The notes under the pieces were generated by a model. That model had not been told where the DNA came from. It searched no databases and saw only the letters and a program-made list of their open reading frames with translations. The translations under genes and the position numbers were made by a program. DNA of 64,000 nt, taken from assembly GCF_001152565.1 (NCBI RefSeq), contig NZ_CQAZ01000022.1, positions 1 to 64,000 of the forward strand, read 5' to 3'. Of this stretch, positions 33,666 through 45,135 are shown piece after piece. The DNA comes from Yersinia pekkanenii. GTDB lineage: Bacteria; Pseudomonadota; Gammaproteobacteria; Enterobacterales; Enterobacteriaceae. The first letter of the stretch is position 1, and every line of letters starts with the position of its first letter.

Positions 33666-34070
33666 TTATTTCACAGTGAAACTGTATGTGCCTTTGGTTT
33701 TATGACCATCAACAGACACAACATGCCATGAAACGTTATATTTTCCTGTCGTTAATGCGTGATCAATTGGCAGAATCAATTGTGTGTTATTTATCGGGTC
33801 CAATTTGAGATCACCGGTTTTCACCACATTGTTATCTGGGCCAGTCACTGTCACGCCACTGAAATTCAGTTCAATACCTTCAGAAAAACCCAGAGTCAGG
33901 GCTTCTGGTGCTGCACCGATAGTGGTATCGGCAGCAGGCGACTCTATTTTCAGGTGCGCGTGAGCCAGAGCTTGCTGGCTGGATAGCCCAACAAATAATA
34001 CAATAAGTGCCGAAAGCATGCGGCAAGAAGAACGTACTTTGCGAATAAACCGTACTTTGGAAACAGTCAT
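33666..34070 (-). CDS. copC: CopC family periplasmic copper-binding protein (YobA)
   Basis: A 134-residue precursor; signal peptide cleavage is predicted after ALA so that the mature protein begins HAHLK, giving the N-terminal histidine that forms the Cu(II) site in CopC proteins. The second part of the site appears as the conserved DGH near residue 123, and DWHVVSVDGHKTKG-like sequence is present as SWHVVSVDGHKTKG. The beta-barrel fold of the family (SEGIELNFSGV) is clear. First gene of copC-copD-yebY. Confidence 0.92.
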   Translation of the reverse strand: MTVSKVRFIRKVRSSCRMLSALIVLFVGLSSQQALAHAHLKIESPAADTTIGAAPEALTLGFSEGIELNFSGVTVTGPDNNVVKTGDLKLDPINNTQLILPIDHALTTGKYNVSWHVVSVDGHKTKGTYSFTVK

Positions 34071-34384
34071 AGTATCCCTTAATCTATGGGGAGAAGAATC
34101 AGTCTGCTACCAACCATATCCTATATTGGTAACGCGAACCCCCGTCACTTCCAGTCAATTGCACTACCTGTGAGATAGCACACAAAATAAAACGCCAAAT
34201 TGCAGGTGGTGTTTGAAATATCGCCAATTATTGAACAATAATTCAGCTCGCGATTTTGCCGTTGTTGCAAATGATAACGATTTGACTATAACAAGTCGAT
34301 AAACTATATCTAAACAACATGCAATTAGCACGAAAACAATAAGATAAGGCAAAGTAGTGCAGCAGGTGTTGCGGGGCGATAACG
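34071..34384. other. Intergenic region upstream of copC
   Basis: It holds the copC promoter region and AT-rich DNA. AATGATAACGATT at about 34268-34280 resembles half of a Fur site but is a poor full match. No gene seen. Confidence 0.4.
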
Positions 34385-34430
34385 AAAAACCGCAGTTTTG
34401 GATCCTCTGGTTGGGGATCTGAAACTGCGG
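34385..34430 (-). terminator. ftnA terminator
   Basis: Read on the minus strand, CCGCAGTTT pairs with AAACTGCGG around an inner GATCC/GGATC stem, followed by TTTTT. It lies 34 bases after the ftnA stop. Confidence 0.85.
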
Positions 34431-34463
34431 CAGCATTCTAACAGTGCAAATCAGACCTGAATC

Positions 34464-34973
34464 TTAAGCCTGAATGTGGCTTTGGGCTGCCATTGTTTTC
34501 AGATCTTTATCAACGAAGAACAATGCATTACCGCTATTTCCGACTAATGCCAGTTTATCCAGAATAGATTTGAACAACTTTTCTTCTTCGTGCTGTTCAG
34601 ACACATACCATTGCAGGAAGTTGAATGTGGAGTAGTCTTGGGTTGTCATGGCAGCATGCGCTAACTCATTGATTTTACAAGTAATTAATTGCTCATGCTC
34701 AAAAGTCTTCTCGAACACCTCAGCCAGCGATATGAAATTAACTGGAGGTGCGCTAATTGCCCCCAGAATCGGCATAGAGCCTGTTCCACAAAGGTATTCA
34801 AACAAACGCTGCATATGCTGCATCTCTTCTTGAGAATGCTCTTTTAAAAATGCGGCCGCACCTTCAAAACCGTTATCACTGCACCAGGCACTCATTTGTA
34901 GATAAAGATTTGCAGAGTAAAATTCCAGATTCAGCTGCTCATTGAGCTTTTGTGCCATTTCTATTTTCAACAT
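34464..34973 (-). CDS. ftnA: FtnA, non-heme ferritin
   Basis: Iron storage protein forming a 24-subunit shell. It has 169 residues, close to E. coli FtnA (165). Ferroxidase ligands E17, E50 and H53 are present at the E. coli numbers, and the nearly invariant helix segment [20 protein letters not shown] follows near 118-137. GGGAA upstream gives a good ribosome site. It is divergent from holE across a 385-base AT-rich region. Confidence 0.96.
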   Translation of the reverse strand: MLKIEMAQKLNEQLNLEFYSANLYLQMSAWCSDNGFEGAAAFLKEHSQEEMQHMQRLFEYLCGTGSMPILGAISAPPVNFISLAEVFEKTFEHEQLITCKINELAHAAMTTQDYSTFNFLQWYVSEQHEEEKLFKSILDKLALVGNSGNALFFVDKDLKTMAAQSHIQA

Positions 34974-35358
34974 AGTAATTCCCTTATTTTTATAATGCAG
35001 GTAAACAACGATTATCTTGGCGTATTATGCCAAGGTAAAAACAAAATAAGAACACCCTATTCACATTAATATTATCTAAAAAAAATAAAAACTTTAACCA
35101 TTTGATTTTAAATAATTAAAAATAAATATTCATTGAATTGTTATAGGAATCATTAACATTACGTATAAAATACTAAAAGGAATGATTATTATTAAAATTC
35201 GGGCTAGATAAATAATAGGCATTTAATATGAAAATTATATTATTGCTATGCTGGAGTCTATAAATACACGTTGTTGGGCAACATTAGTCACTTGCCAATA
35301 TCTGCCGCCTGCATTACCTTTTGCACTATAACCCCCACGGCCCAAGAAGGAGAATAAT
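34974..35358. other. AT-rich divergent region between ftnA and holE
   Basis: Very AT-rich (long A/T tracts at 35050-35240). AAGGAG before holE is clear. No gene or convincing Fur palindrome seen. Confidence 0.45.
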
Positions 35359-35589
35359 ATGGGATATAATTTAGTCGAGCTTTCTGCCGAAGAAACAGCA
35401 AAAATGAATGTGGATTTGGCCGCGTCAGGTGTTGCGTTTAAAGAGCGCTATAATATGCCGGTGATCCCTGAAATGGTGGCACGAGAACAACCGGATGAGC
35501 TGCGAGAGTACTTTTTGCAACGCCTGGCTCATTACCGCAACGAATCGAATAAATTCTCACGTTTACCGTATGAACCTAAGATGAAGTAA
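35359..35589 (+). CDS. holE: HolE, DNA polymerase III theta subunit
   Basis: A 76-residue homologue of the theta subunit, which binds and stabilises the epsilon proofreading subunit in the polymerase III core. It matches E. coli theta in [20 protein letters not shown] and the end [19 protein letters not shown] at 35344-35352 supports the ATG. It neighbours the copper cluster as in E. coli. Confidence 0.93.
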   Translation: MGYNLVELSAEETAKMNVDLAASGVAFKERYNMPVIPEMVAREQPDELREYFLQRLAHYRNESNKFSRLPYEPKMK

Positions 35590-35642
35590 TTGCGGGATAC
35601 CCCCGCGGGCATCTACCTGCGGGAGTGAGTCGGATAAAATCG

Positions 35643-36920
<1,278 letters not shown>

Positions 36921-37034
36921 ATGAGTAAGGGAATGGACACAAAAAAGAGCGCGAAGAAAAAACCGCTAAAAACACCAGCCGAAAAAAAGGCTGATAAACG
37001 CGCTAAGAAGTCATCTTCTACCAGCGCTGAATAA
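36921..37034 (+). CDS. Small Lys-rich basic protein
   Basis: A 37-codon frame beginning MSKGMDTKKSAKKKPLK, with about 14 lysines or arginines and a Ser/Thr tail. Similar short lysine-rich proteins starting MSKGMD-KK are common in gamma-proteobacteria, which supports it as real; the function is unknown and nucleic-acid binding is only a guess from charge. GAGGC sits 6 bases upstream of the ATG, and a terminator follows at 37057. Confidence 0.65.
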   Translation: MSKGMDTKKSAKKKPLKTPAEKKADKRAKKSSSTSAE

Positions 37035-37056
37035 CGGGCTTTTCGTCTCGTCACTG

Positions 37057-37083
37057 AACCCGCCACTATAGGCGGGTTTTTTT
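37057..37083 (+). terminator. Terminator of the Lys-rich gene, facing ptrB
   Basis: AACCCGCC ACTATA GGCGGGTT with a T-run on the plus strand. Confidence 0.85.
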
Positions 37084-37091
37084 GTGGCTAA

Positions 37092-39146
37092 TCAGGCCAG
37101 AGCAAGAATAAATGCATATTCCAAAGCGATATCTTCATAGGCTTTGAAACGCCCCGATTTACCACCATGACCTGAATCCATATCGGTATAAAGTAGCAAT
37201 TGGTGGTCATCAGTTTTCATTTCACGCAGTTTAGCGACCCATTTTGCTGGTTCCCAATACTGAACCTGAGAGTCATGCAAACCAGTGGTCACCAGCATAT
37301 GCGGGTAATCCTGAGCTTTAACCTGATCGTATGGGCTGTATTGCTTAATGTAATCGTAATACGTCTTATCGTTCGGATTGCCCCATTCATCGTATTCGCC
37401 GGTGGTCAGGGGGATAGACTCATCCAACATGGTGGTGACCACATCAACAAATGGCACCTGAGCGACCACACCTTTATATAATTCAGGGGCCTGATTAATA
37501 ATTGCGCCCACTAATAAGCCACCCGCGCTGCCCCCCATGGCGAAAACGCGTTTGGCATCACCATAGCCCTCAGCTACCAGCGCTTTGGTGACGTCGATAA
37601 AATCACTGAATGTATTTAACTTATTAAGTAACTTGCCATCTTCATACCACTGCTGCCCCAGCTCACCACCACCGCGAATATGGGCCAGAGCAAAGACAAA
37701 GCCACGATCTAACAGGCTTAAGCGGCTGCCACTGAATGCAGGATCCATGCTGCTGCCGTAAGAACCATAGCCATAGACCAACAGCGGATTGCCCCCTGTG
37801 ACAAAGTGATCGCGATGATAGACCAAGGAAACCGGCACGTTAACGCCATCCGTTGCCGTAACCCAAATCCGTTCACTGCGATACTTTTCCGGTGTGAAAT
37901 TCTTCACTTCCTGCTGCTTAAGCAACTGACGTGCGCCGGTATCCATATTAAGCTCAAACATCGAGCTAGGCGTGGTCATCGAGGAGTAGCCATAACGCAA
38001 CAGTTCAGTTTCTGGCTCAGGGTTATACGCCAGCCAGGTAACATAGGTTGGGTCATCAAAAGAAATGGATTTCTCTTCGCCAGTAACCCAGTGAATTTGC
38101 CGCAAATGTGTCAACCCTTCACTGCGCTCCTCCACCACCAGCCAGTCACGGAATAAGCTGAACCCTTCCAGCATAACATCCGTTCTTGGGGCAATTAATG
38201 ACACCCATTGTGATTCATCAGCAAAATCACTTTGCTCTTTACCTTCTTCGGCTATTTTATACAGGCCGAAATTCTTGCCATCTTTATTTGAGCGTAAATA
38301 AAAATGCTGCTTATAGTGGTCCAGTCCGTATTCATGGTCTTTGCGGCGCGGTGCAAACATCTGCGGTACCGGTTCAGGTAAGTCGGCATCCAAAAGCAAA
38401 ATTTCAGAGGTTGTCGTGCTGCTCAGGTGAATAACAATGAAACGCTCAGAAGTGGTTTTTTCCAGACCAACATAGAATGTATCGTCAGTTTCTTGATAGA
38501 TTAGTTGATCCAACTGCGGATCTGTCCCGACTACATGGCGATAAACTTGATAAGGCAATAACGTTTTTTCATGTTTGCGCACGTAATATAGGGTTTTTGA
38601 ATCATTGGCCCACTCAAAATTACCTGAAGTATTGCTGATAACTTCTTCGTGCCAAACATCACTTTGCAAATGCTTTACCCGGATATCATATTGGCGGCGC
38701 GATAAAAAATCTTCTGCAACAGCCAATAGCTGATTATTCGGGCTGACATCTAAACCACCTAAGGTATAAAACTCGCGGTCTGCCGCCCGCTGGTTACCAT
38801 CCAGCAAAGTTTCCCAACTGCAGTCAGCCCAAACCGGCTGACGCACATAAATGGCGTATTCATTACCTGGTTCAAAACGCGTCTGATAACGATAACCGTT
38901 GCGAATATAGGGAACCGATTCTTCCTGCGGCGGAATACGGGAAACCATCTCTTGATACAAGGTTTCGCGCAAGGGTTGTTGCGGTTTCAATACTGCGTTA
39001 GTGAAATCATTCTCAGCCTGCAAATAGTTCAGAACATCAGTGTCTGTACGTTCATCATCACGCAGCCAATAATAATCATCTACACGGGTATCGCCGTGCA
39101 TTGTTATCGGATAAGGGCGTTTATCTGCCTTTGGAGGTATGGTCAT
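37092..39146 (-). CDS. ptrB: Oligopeptidase B
   Basis: A serine peptidase of the prolyl oligopeptidase family (S9A) that cuts oligopeptides after Arg and Lys in the cytosol. The 684 residues compare with 686 in E. coli. The N-terminal seven-bladed propeller domain is followed by the catalytic alpha/beta-hydrolase domain with GGSAGG (nucleophile Ser about 530), TGLHDSQV (Asp region about 615) and [11 protein letters not shown] (His about 650). The start [12 protein letters not shown] fits homologues. Conserved neighbour of yebG/purT region. Confidence 0.95.
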   Translation of the reverse strand: MTIPPKADKRPYPITMHGDTRVDDYYWLRDDERTDTDVLNYLQAENDFTNAVLKPQQPLRETLYQEMVSRIPPQEESVPYIRNGYRYQTRFEPGNEYAIYVRQPVWADCSWETLLDGNQRAADREFYTLGGLDVSPNNQLLAVAEDFLSRRQYDIRVKHLQSDVWHEEVISNTSGNFEWANDSKTLYYVRKHEKTLLPYQVYRHVVGTDPQLDQLIYQETDDTFYVGLEKTTSERFIVIHLSSTTTSEILLLDADLPEPVPQMFAPRRKDHEYGLDHYKQHFYLRSNKDGKNFGLYKIAEEGKEQSDFADESQWVSLIAPRTDVMLEGFSLFRDWLVVEERSEGLTHLRQIHWVTGEEKSISFDDPTYVTWLAYNPEPETELLRYGYSSMTTPSSMFELNMDTGARQLLKQQEVKNFTPEKYRSERIWVTATDGVNVPVSLVYHRDHFVTGGNPLLVYGYGSYGSSMDPAFSGSRLSLLDRGFVFALAHIRGGGELGQQWYEDGKLLNKLNTFSDFIDVTKALVAEGYGDAKRVFAMGGSAGGLLVGAIINQAPELYKGVVAQVPFVDVVTTMLDESIPLTTGEYDEWGNPNDKTYYDYIKQYSPYDQVKAQDYPHMLVTTGLHDSQVQYWEPAKWVAKLREMKTDDHQLLLYTDMDSGHGGKSGRFKAYEDIALEYAFILALA

Positions 39147-39453
39147 TGGTTGAATTATCCATCTGTGTTCGTTACCGCGAGAGTGACACGATTACTTGTT
39201 GATGCCAAGTATCAGCATAGGCTTATAATTTAGCGGAAGTGATCTAATTAAATGATAAATAAGATGATTAAAAGATGCGCCGAAGAGTATTTGAATTGAG
39301 GCGTACAAACAGGTGCGGAATATGTTAGTTCCTGCACCCGTTTAGCAAAGATTTATCTTACTCGAAAGCGATTAGCCCATGACCATTCATGTCAATGGCT
39401 ATAGTAGAACGATGATTAAACGACAGGTTATGGAATAGTCGCTTTAGCGTTGT
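39147..39453. other. Intergenic region between ptrB and yqfB
   Basis: It contains a hairpin at about 39307-39345 (AAACAGGTGCGGAA against TTCCTGCACCCGTTT) that could end yqfB transcription on the minus strand, plus promoter DNA for ptrB. No gene. Confidence 0.5.
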
Positions 39454-39780
39454 TTAATTAATACCGCGTAAATAACACCGCGTAAATTCAATCACGTAAA
39501 ACTGCTCCAGACCCGGATAGATATCCATAATCACCTTTTTCAGTTCATCTAATGACATATTCTCTTGCTCAGCATGGCGTTCAGACAGTGCATCCAGCGT
39601 GACTGGTGTGACCGAGCTGACCTTGATGTGACAAAAGAACACATCGTCTTCATTACGACATACGCGCAGGATCTCCCCTGGATGAACGTCGGATTCACTG
39701 CTATCACGGATAGTGATCGTTTTACGATCGGCCAGAATATCCGCCTCAAACCGGCGAAAGAAGGTGATTTCACGATGCAT
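39454..39780 (-). CDS. yqfB: YqfB, N4-acetylcytidine amidohydrolase (ASCH domain)
   Basis: A 108-residue ASCH-domain enzyme. The E. coli YqfB hydrolyses N4-acetylcytidine to cytidine and acetate. The proposed catalytic residues K21, T24 and E74 of E. coli correspond here to K20, T23 (RKTITIRD) and E73 (AEQEN). The C terminus ([12 protein letters not shown]) is conserved, with a six-residue extension. It lies downstream of yebG, a different place from E. coli. Confidence 0.92.
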   Translation of the reverse strand: MHREITFFRRFEADILADRKTITIRDSSESDVHPGEILRVCRNEDDVFFCHIKVSSVTPVTLDALSERHAEQENMSLDELKKVIMDIYPGLEQFYVIEFTRCYLRGIN

Positions 39781-39818
39781 TTTAGATCCCTTTTTACTTT
39801 CGGCCGCAAGTTGGCAGA

Positions 39819-40139
39819 TTAAGCGGCTTGATCTTCTTCAGATTTGGCTTTTTTCTCTGGCTCATTTTTTTCAGACTTTACTTTTGCCAGCCCATCAACG
39901 GAAGCCGCAGGGATGGTGCCACGAAGAATTTGCCCCAAAGCCTCTTTGTTCTCTGCCAGGAAAAAGCTCAGTGCCTCGCGTTGTTGTTCTTCAAGCGTTA
40001 AGGGAGCTTGTGATAACCATTCAGACAAATTGTCAGCCAAATCCAGCATTTTATCGTAGGCATCGGCTTCTTTTTTGGTTGTGAAAGTCATTTTTTCCTC
40101 ACCCTGTCTCACCACGACGAATTTTATTTCAACGGCCAT
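39819..40139 (-). CDS. yebG: YebG, SOS-regulated protein
   Basis: A 106-residue YebG family protein, induced by DNA damage in E. coli, of unknown activity. The N terminus [19 protein letters not shown] and the [18 protein letters not shown] segment match. The C-terminal 30 residues are Lys/Glu-rich and low complexity, longer than in E. coli. A LexA box lies 40 bases upstream, which independently supports the assignment. Confidence 0.93.
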   Translation of the reverse strand: MAVEIKFVVVRQGEEKMTFTTKKEADAYDKMLDLADNLSEWLSQAPLTLEEQQREALSFFLAENKEALGQILRGTIPAASVDGLAKVKSEKNEPEKKAKSEEDQAA

Positions 40140-40179
40140 TGCTATAGGTCCTTTTCATGTCCTTCTCGCTCACAGATAG

Positions 40180-40195
40180 CTGTACATAAACACAG
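40180..40195. promoter_or_regulatory. LexA (SOS) box of yebG
   Basis: CTGTACATAAACACAG has the CTG-N10-CAG form with an AT-rich centre, in the promoter region of yebG. Confidence 0.85.
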
Positions 40196-40243
40196 TATAA
40201 TGTGATTTGTCGGGAGGATGCAACCACCATCCCTCCACTGTGA

Positions 40244-41626
40244 TTATTTTAATAGACGGGCTTTGCAGTTTTTACCTTTAATCTTACCTTGTTGCAATTG
40301 CTGTAAGGCACGTTTAGCGCTGGCCTTATGGATAGCGACATAAGCATGAACCGGGAACATGTCGATTTTACCCACATCAGCGGCGGTCAGACCGGCATCA
40401 CCGGTTAATGCACCAAGAATATCGCCGGGTCGAATTTTAGCTTTACGCCCACCGTCAATGCATAGCGTCACCATTTCCGGTTCCAGCATGATGTTAGCAC
40501 TGCGGCTGACCAACTCGGCAGGGGTCCATTTCAGTTTTATTTGCTGATAATCTTCAATGGCATGGGCACGAGACATCTCTTGTGGTGTACACAAGCTGAC
40601 GGCAAGACCACTCATCCCCGCACGCCCGGTACGACCAATTCGGTGCACGTGAACGTCAGGATCAAAGGCCAGTTCAAAGTTGACCACCAGTTCGAGATCT
40701 TTAATGTCCAGGCCACGGGCCGCCACATCAGTGGCAACCAATACCCGACAACTACGATTGGCAAAACGCACCAACACCTGATCACGATCACGTTGTTCTA
40801 AGTCACCGTGTAAAGCCAGCACACTGATCCCACGGGATCCCAGTGCTTCATAGACGCTCTGGCAATCTTTTTTGGTATTGCAGAACACCACACTTGAAGC
40901 CGGTTGATAGTGACTGAGAACCGATATCAGCAGAGGCAAGCGTTTTTCACGGGTCGTTTCAAAGAACACCTGCTCAATGGCTGGCGCTTCATCGCCATCG
41001 TCCACTTCAACATTCACGGGTTGGCGCTGAACCCGAGCACTGATTTGTTCGATACCGGCCGGATAGGTGGCAGAGAACAACAGGGTTTGGCGTTGTGGCG
41101 GCGTGTAGGCAATCACATCATCAATGGCATCGGTAAACCCCATATCCAGCATGCGGTCGGCTTCATCTAATACCAGAATTTTAAGGTCATCTAATATTAG
41201 TGTTTTCTTGCGCAGGTGCTCCTGAATACGGCCCGGCGTGCCCACAACGATATGTGGCGCATGAACCAGAGAATCCAATTGATGGCCCATCGGCTGGCCG
41301 CCGCATAAGGTCAGGATTTTGATATTTTGGGTGAAACGGGCCAACCGGCGCAGCTCTTTGCTGACCTGGTCCGCCAATTCACGGGTCGGACAGAGTATTA
41401 ATGCCTGGGTAACAAACTCGCCCACCGCAATTTTGTCTAGCAAACCAATCCCGAATGCCGCAGTTTTACCGCTGCCGGTTTTGGCCTTCGCCCGGACATC
41501 CTGCCCATTGAGGATTGCCGGTAACGCCGCTGCCTGTACCGGAGTCATCTCGGTATAGCCAAGTTCATTAAGATTGGACAACTGCTCAACTGGCAGCGTC
41601 AGGGAAGAAAAGGAAGTTGTGCTCAC
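40244..41626 (-). CDS. dbpA: DbpA, ATP-dependent RNA helicase
   Basis: A DEAD-box helicase acting in 50S assembly and specifically stimulated by helix 92 of 23S rRNA. The 460 residues are counted from a GTG at 41626; the longer frame to 41716 has no homology. Motifs: Q-motif near 28 (EMTPVQAAALP), Walker A AKTGSGKT near 48, PTRELA near 80, DEAD (LDEADRMLDMGF) near 155, SAT near 185, and HRIGRTGRAG near 335. The C-terminal DbpA RNA-binding domain (about 385-460) is complete. Confidence 0.95.
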   Translation of the reverse strand: MSTTSFSSLTLPVEQLSNLNELGYTEMTPVQAAALPAILNGQDVRAKAKTGSGKTAAFGIGLLDKIAVGEFVTQALILCPTRELADQVSKELRRLARFTQNIKILTLCGGQPMGHQLDSLVHAPHIVVGTPGRIQEHLRKKTLILDDLKILVLDEADRMLDMGFTDAIDDVIAYTPPQRQTLLFSATYPAGIEQISARVQRQPVNVEVDDGDEAPAIEQVFFETTREKRLPLLISVLSHYQPASSVVFCNTKKDCQSVYEALGSRGISVLALHGDLEQRDRDQVLVRFANRSCRVLVATDVAARGLDIKDLELVVNFELAFDPDVHVHRIGRTGRAGMSGLAVSLCTPQEMSRAHAIEDYQQIKLKWTPAELVSRSANIMLEPEMVTLCIDGGRKAKIRPGDILGALTGDAGLTAADVGKIDMFPVHAYVAIHKASAKRALQQLQQGKIKGKNCKARLLK

Positions 41627-41867
41627 GGCAGTAACTCTTATAGCTAAATGGAATGACAGCGATGGCCTGAAGGCAAGCGCAAGATTTTGGCGCGATAATA
41701 CCAGATATGCGACCATTGCCGGAACTATACTGCAATAACACGCGCAAAAAACACGCCAAGGGGTTCACTCATCACCGCGCTTATCATCATGCCGGGATTA
41801 AATCGCGGGATATCCTTCATCACGGATCTGCCACCAATAAAGCCTGATCCTCTGCTTCCGCCCAGAT

Positions 41868-41883
41868 ACGCAATCGTTTTCGT
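41868..41883. promoter_or_regulatory. PurR operator of purT
   Basis: ACGCAATCGTTTTCGT matches the PUR-box consensus ACGCAAACGTTTNCGT with one core change. It overlaps the -35 region of a promoter whose -10 (TATACT) is at 41897-41902. Confidence 0.8.
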
Positions 41884-41969
41884 TGCTATTTTACCGTATA
41901 CTCACGCCCGTAAAATTAATCGCGCGTCAGATTAATGTGTCGTTTTCCCACTGATGTAGGTACCTAATT

Positions 41970-43163
41970 ATGCTGACTATTGGAACCGCTCTGCGTCCAG
42001 GCGCCACCCGAGTCATGTTGCTTGGCGCAGGCGAGTTGGGCAAAGAAGTGGCTATCGAATGCCAAAGACTGGGGCTGGAAGTGATTGCGGTTGATCGCTA
42101 CGCCGATGCGCCCGCGATGCATGTCGCCCATCACAGCCATGTGATTAACATGCTGGATGGCGCGGCACTAAAGCAGTTAATCGAACAGGAAAAACCGCAC
42201 TATATCGTGCCGGAAATTGAAGCTATCGCGACCGATATGCTGGTTGAACTGGAGAAGATAGGCCAACGAGTAGTTCCTTGCGCCGAAGCCACCCGCCTGA
42301 CCATGAACCGCGAAGGTATACGCCGCCTGGCGGCAGAAACCCTGCAATTACCCACATCCAGCTACCGTTTTGCCGACACTGATAGCGCATTCCGCCTGGC
42401 GGTCAGTGAAATCGGTTATCCCTGTATTGTTAAGCCGGTGATGAGTTCTTCCGGTAAAGGCCAGAGCCTGATCCGCACCGAAAAACAGCTTGAAGCGGCA
42501 TGGCGTTATGCCCAACTTGGTGGCCGTGCCGGTGGTGGACGGGTGATTATCGAGGGTTTGGTCGACTTTGATTTTGAAATTACGCTGCTGACAATCAGTG
42601 CGGTTGATGGCATTCATTTCTGTGCGCCTATCGGCCACCGTCAGGAGGATGGCGACTACCGTGAATCCTGGCAACCCCAGGCAATGAGTGATGTTGCGTT
42701 GACCCGCGCGAAGGATATCGCCTCTCAGGTGGTGAAAGCGCTGGGTGGCTACGGGCTATTTGGCGTGGAATTGTTTGTTTGTGGCGATGAGGTTATTTTC
42801 AGCGAAGTGTCACCGCGCCCACATGATACCGGCATGGTCACTTTAATTTCGCAAAATATGTCTGAGTTTGCCTTACATGTTCGTGCATTTCTTGGTTTGC
42901 CGATTGGCACTATTCGCCAGTATGGCGCTGCCGCATCTGCGGTTATTTTGCCTGAATTGACCAGCCAAAATATCAGTTATCACGGGCTGGAAACAGCATT
43001 AGTCGGTGATACGCAAATTCGCTTATTTGGTAAACCTGACATTGCCGGTAAACGGCGCTTAGGTGTGGCTCTGGCGGTTGCGGATGATATTACTGCCGCC
43101 ATTGAAGTGGCGAAGCGTACTGCGGGTGCCGTGATAGTCAGCGGAGAATCATCCACTCGCTGA
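41970..43163 (+). CDS. purT: PurT, formate-dependent GAR transformylase
   Basis: It converts glycinamide ribonucleotide, formate and ATP to formyl-GAR, a folate-independent alternative to PurN in purine synthesis. It has 397 residues. Features include the N-terminal Rossmann-like [15 protein letters not shown] near 15, ATP-grasp core with [12 protein letters not shown] near 155 and [14 protein letters not shown] near 285. A PurR box upstream agrees with purine repression. Confidence 0.96.
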   Translation: MLTIGTALRPGATRVMLLGAGELGKEVAIECQRLGLEVIAVDRYADAPAMHVAHHSHVINMLDGAALKQLIEQEKPHYIVPEIEAIATDMLVELEKIGQRVVPCAEATRLTMNREGIRRLAAETLQLPTSSYRFADTDSAFRLAVSEIGYPCIVKPVMSSSGKGQSLIRTEKQLEAAWRYAQLGGRAGGGRVIIEGLVDFDFEITLLTISAVDGIHFCAPIGHRQEDGDYRESWQPQAMSDVALTRAKDIASQVVKALGGYGLFGVELFVCGDEVIFSEVSPRPHDTGMVTLISQNMSEFALHVRAFLGLPIGTIRQYGAAASAVILPELTSQNISYHGLETALVGDTQIRLFGKPDIAGKRRLGVALAVADDITAAIEVAKRTAGAVIVSGESSTR

Positions 43164-43190
43164 TAATATTGAAGCCCGTAATCCCATGTA

Positions 43191-43215
43191 AAACCCCGCC
43201 ATTGACGGCGGGTTT
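43191..43215. terminator. Bidirectional terminator purT/yoaH
   Basis: AAACCCCGCC ATTGAC GGCGGGTTT between convergent purT and yoaH. Confidence 0.8.
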
Positions 43216-43244
43216 AACGGTTTTAATCAGCAACAGATAGGAGG

Positions 43245-43502
43245 TTATCCCTCATACTGATCCTCGATATCATCCGCATCTTGCTCATTATCACGGCGAT
43301 AATCAGACTCATCATGTTCATCAAAGTCCGTATCTTCAAAGATAGCCATGGCTTGTGGATCATCCTGGTGCCGCTCACGGATCTCTGCGGCCACTAATGC
43401 AATCGCCTCGCCACTGCTCATCCCTTCCGACATGAATTTATGAATACGTTCGACAGCTTCTTGCTGTTCCTCATGGGAAAGTGAAGGCATACCCGCTAAC
43501 AT
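43245..43502 (-). CDS. yoaH: YoaH, UPF0181 family protein
   Basis: An 85-residue protein. The first 50 residues ([36 protein letters not shown]) are the UPF0181 domain of E. coli YoaH (59 residues). The remaining tail is extremely acidic, rich in Asp and Glu, and longer than in E. coli. Function is unknown. It is convergent with purT and divergent from pabB. Confidence 0.9.
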   Translation of the reverse strand: MLAGMPSLSHEEQQEAVERIHKFMSEGMSSGEAIALVAAEIRERHQDDPQAMAIFEDTDFDEHDESDYRRDNEQDADDIEDQYEG

Positions 43503-43764
43503 TGATCATCTCCTGCATATAATTGACTCAGTATACCCTTCGCACTTAAAATTATAGACTGTGTTAACTGCCTGTAACGCCAAGTTTGGGGGTATATACT
43601 TGTTTATTTTTGTCTGCGGTGATTGATTACCGCTGAACTATCTGACCAAATTAATTGGGCAAGTTATGTTAATCTACTGGGCAGTTTGGTGGTGATGGCG
43701 CAATTATGCCACTGAACAACCGTTTCACTAAATATAATCACCCTAAAGAAAAGAATAGTGACTC

Positions 43765-45132
43765 ATGAGCGTGACTTCCCTGGCTTTCAAAACCTTGCCT
43801 TATCAGCCTGATGCCCTACTCCAGCAATTTGCTCCCCTTGCCAACCAAAACTGGGCAATGCTGTTGCATTCCGGATCCGCTGAACACGCTCATAATCGTT
43901 TTGATATTTTAGTCGCCGACCCACAGGTCACGCTCACCACCCGAGGGGAGCAAACTGAGATTGTCAGTGTGCAAGGGAGGCTATTTTCCCTCGCAGATCC
44001 ATTCTCTTTATTACAGCAACAGTTGGATAAATTCACACTACCAATACATCCACATCCTGACCTACCGTTTCTCGGCGGCGCATTAGGGTTATTGGGTTAT
44101 GATCTGGGCCGTCGAGTTGAAAAGTTGCCGACTCTGGCTGAGCAAGATATTACGTTACCGGATATGGCCGTCGGCTTATATGACTGGGCGCTGATTGCCG
44201 ACCATCACTTGCAGCAACTGACTCTGGTTTGCCACGGTGATATCGAGCAGCGGCTGCTTTGGTTGCAGCAGCAACAGAATACTGAGGCCGTTGCCCCATT
44301 CAAGCTCACCAGCCATTGGCAGGCTAATATGTCGCGGGAACAATATGGTGAAAAATTTCGCCAAATTCAGCAATACCTGCACAGCGGCGACTGTTACCAA
44401 ATCAATCTGGCTCAGAGATTCAGTGCTGAATATCAAGGTGATGAATGGCAAGCATTTTTATCATTGAACCGCAGTAATCGGGCACCTTTCTCCGCCTTTA
44501 TTCGCTTGCCACAAAACGCGATACTGAGCGTCTCGCCGGAACGTTTTTTATGGCTAGAAAACCATCAGATCCAGACCCGCCCCATCAAAGGTACCTTGCC
44601 ACGTCTGGACGCCCCAGAACAGGATCGTTTGCAAGCTGAGCGGCTAGCACATTCCAGCAAAGACAGGGCTGAAAACCTGATGATAGTTGATCTGCTGCGC
44701 AACGATATTGGTCGTGTGGCGCTGCCGGGTAGCGTGCGGGTTCCTGAATTGTTTATCGTTGAAGCCTTCCCGGCAGTGCATCATTTGGTCAGCACTATTA
44801 CCGCCACGCTGCCGGTTGAATGTCCAGCAACGGCATTGCTGCGCGCTTGCTTCCCCGGCGGGTCGATAACCGGAGCACCAAAAATTCGGGCCATGGAAAT
44901 TATCGAGCAACTTGAGCCACATAGACGCAATGCCTATTGCGGTAACATTGGCTATATTAGCTGCTGTGGCACGATGGACACCAACATCACAATTCGTACT
45001 CTGTTGACCGAAAACGGCAAAATATATTGTTCTGCCGGAGGGGGAATTGTGGCCGATAGTCAAGAACAGGCGGAGTATCAGGAAACCTTTGATAAAATCG
45101 CCCGCATCTTGCCGCAATTGGAAAATGTATAA
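43765..45132 (+). CDS. pabB: PabB, aminodeoxychorismate synthase component I
   Basis: It aminates chorismate to 4-amino-4-deoxychorismate, with ammonia from PabA, for folate synthesis. The 455 residues compare with 453 in E. coli. The chorismate-binding C-terminal domain contains TRPIKGT near 273 (the lysine forming a covalent intermediate), DLLRNDIGRVA near 313, and PGGSITGAPKIRAMEIIE near 370. Its stop is three bases before nudL. Confidence 0.95.
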   Translation: MSVTSLAFKTLPYQPDALLQQFAPLANQNWAMLLHSGSAEHAHNRFDILVADPQVTLTTRGEQTEIVSVQGRLFSLADPFSLLQQQLDKFTLPIHPHPDLPFLGGALGLLGYDLGRRVEKLPTLAEQDITLPDMAVGLYDWALIADHHLQQLTLVCHGDIEQRLLWLQQQQNTEAVAPFKLTSHWQANMSREQYGEKFRQIQQYLHSGDCYQINLAQRFSAEYQGDEWQAFLSLNRSNRAPFSAFIRLPQNAILSVSPERFLWLENHQIQTRPIKGTLPRLDAPEQDRLQAERLAHSSKDRAENLMIVDLLRNDIGRVALPGSVRVPELFIVEAFPAVHHLVSTITATLPVECPATALLRACFPGGSITGAPKIRAMEIIEQLEPHRRNAYCGNIGYISCCGTMDTNITIRTLLTENGKIYCSAGGGIVADSQEQAEYQETFDKIARILPQLENV

Positions 45133-45135
45133 TTA

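Noticed and set aside
34265-34283. Possible Fur box upstream of copC
   Set aside because: Only about 12 of 19 positions agree and it is 200 bases from the gene; copper genes are not expected Fur targets.
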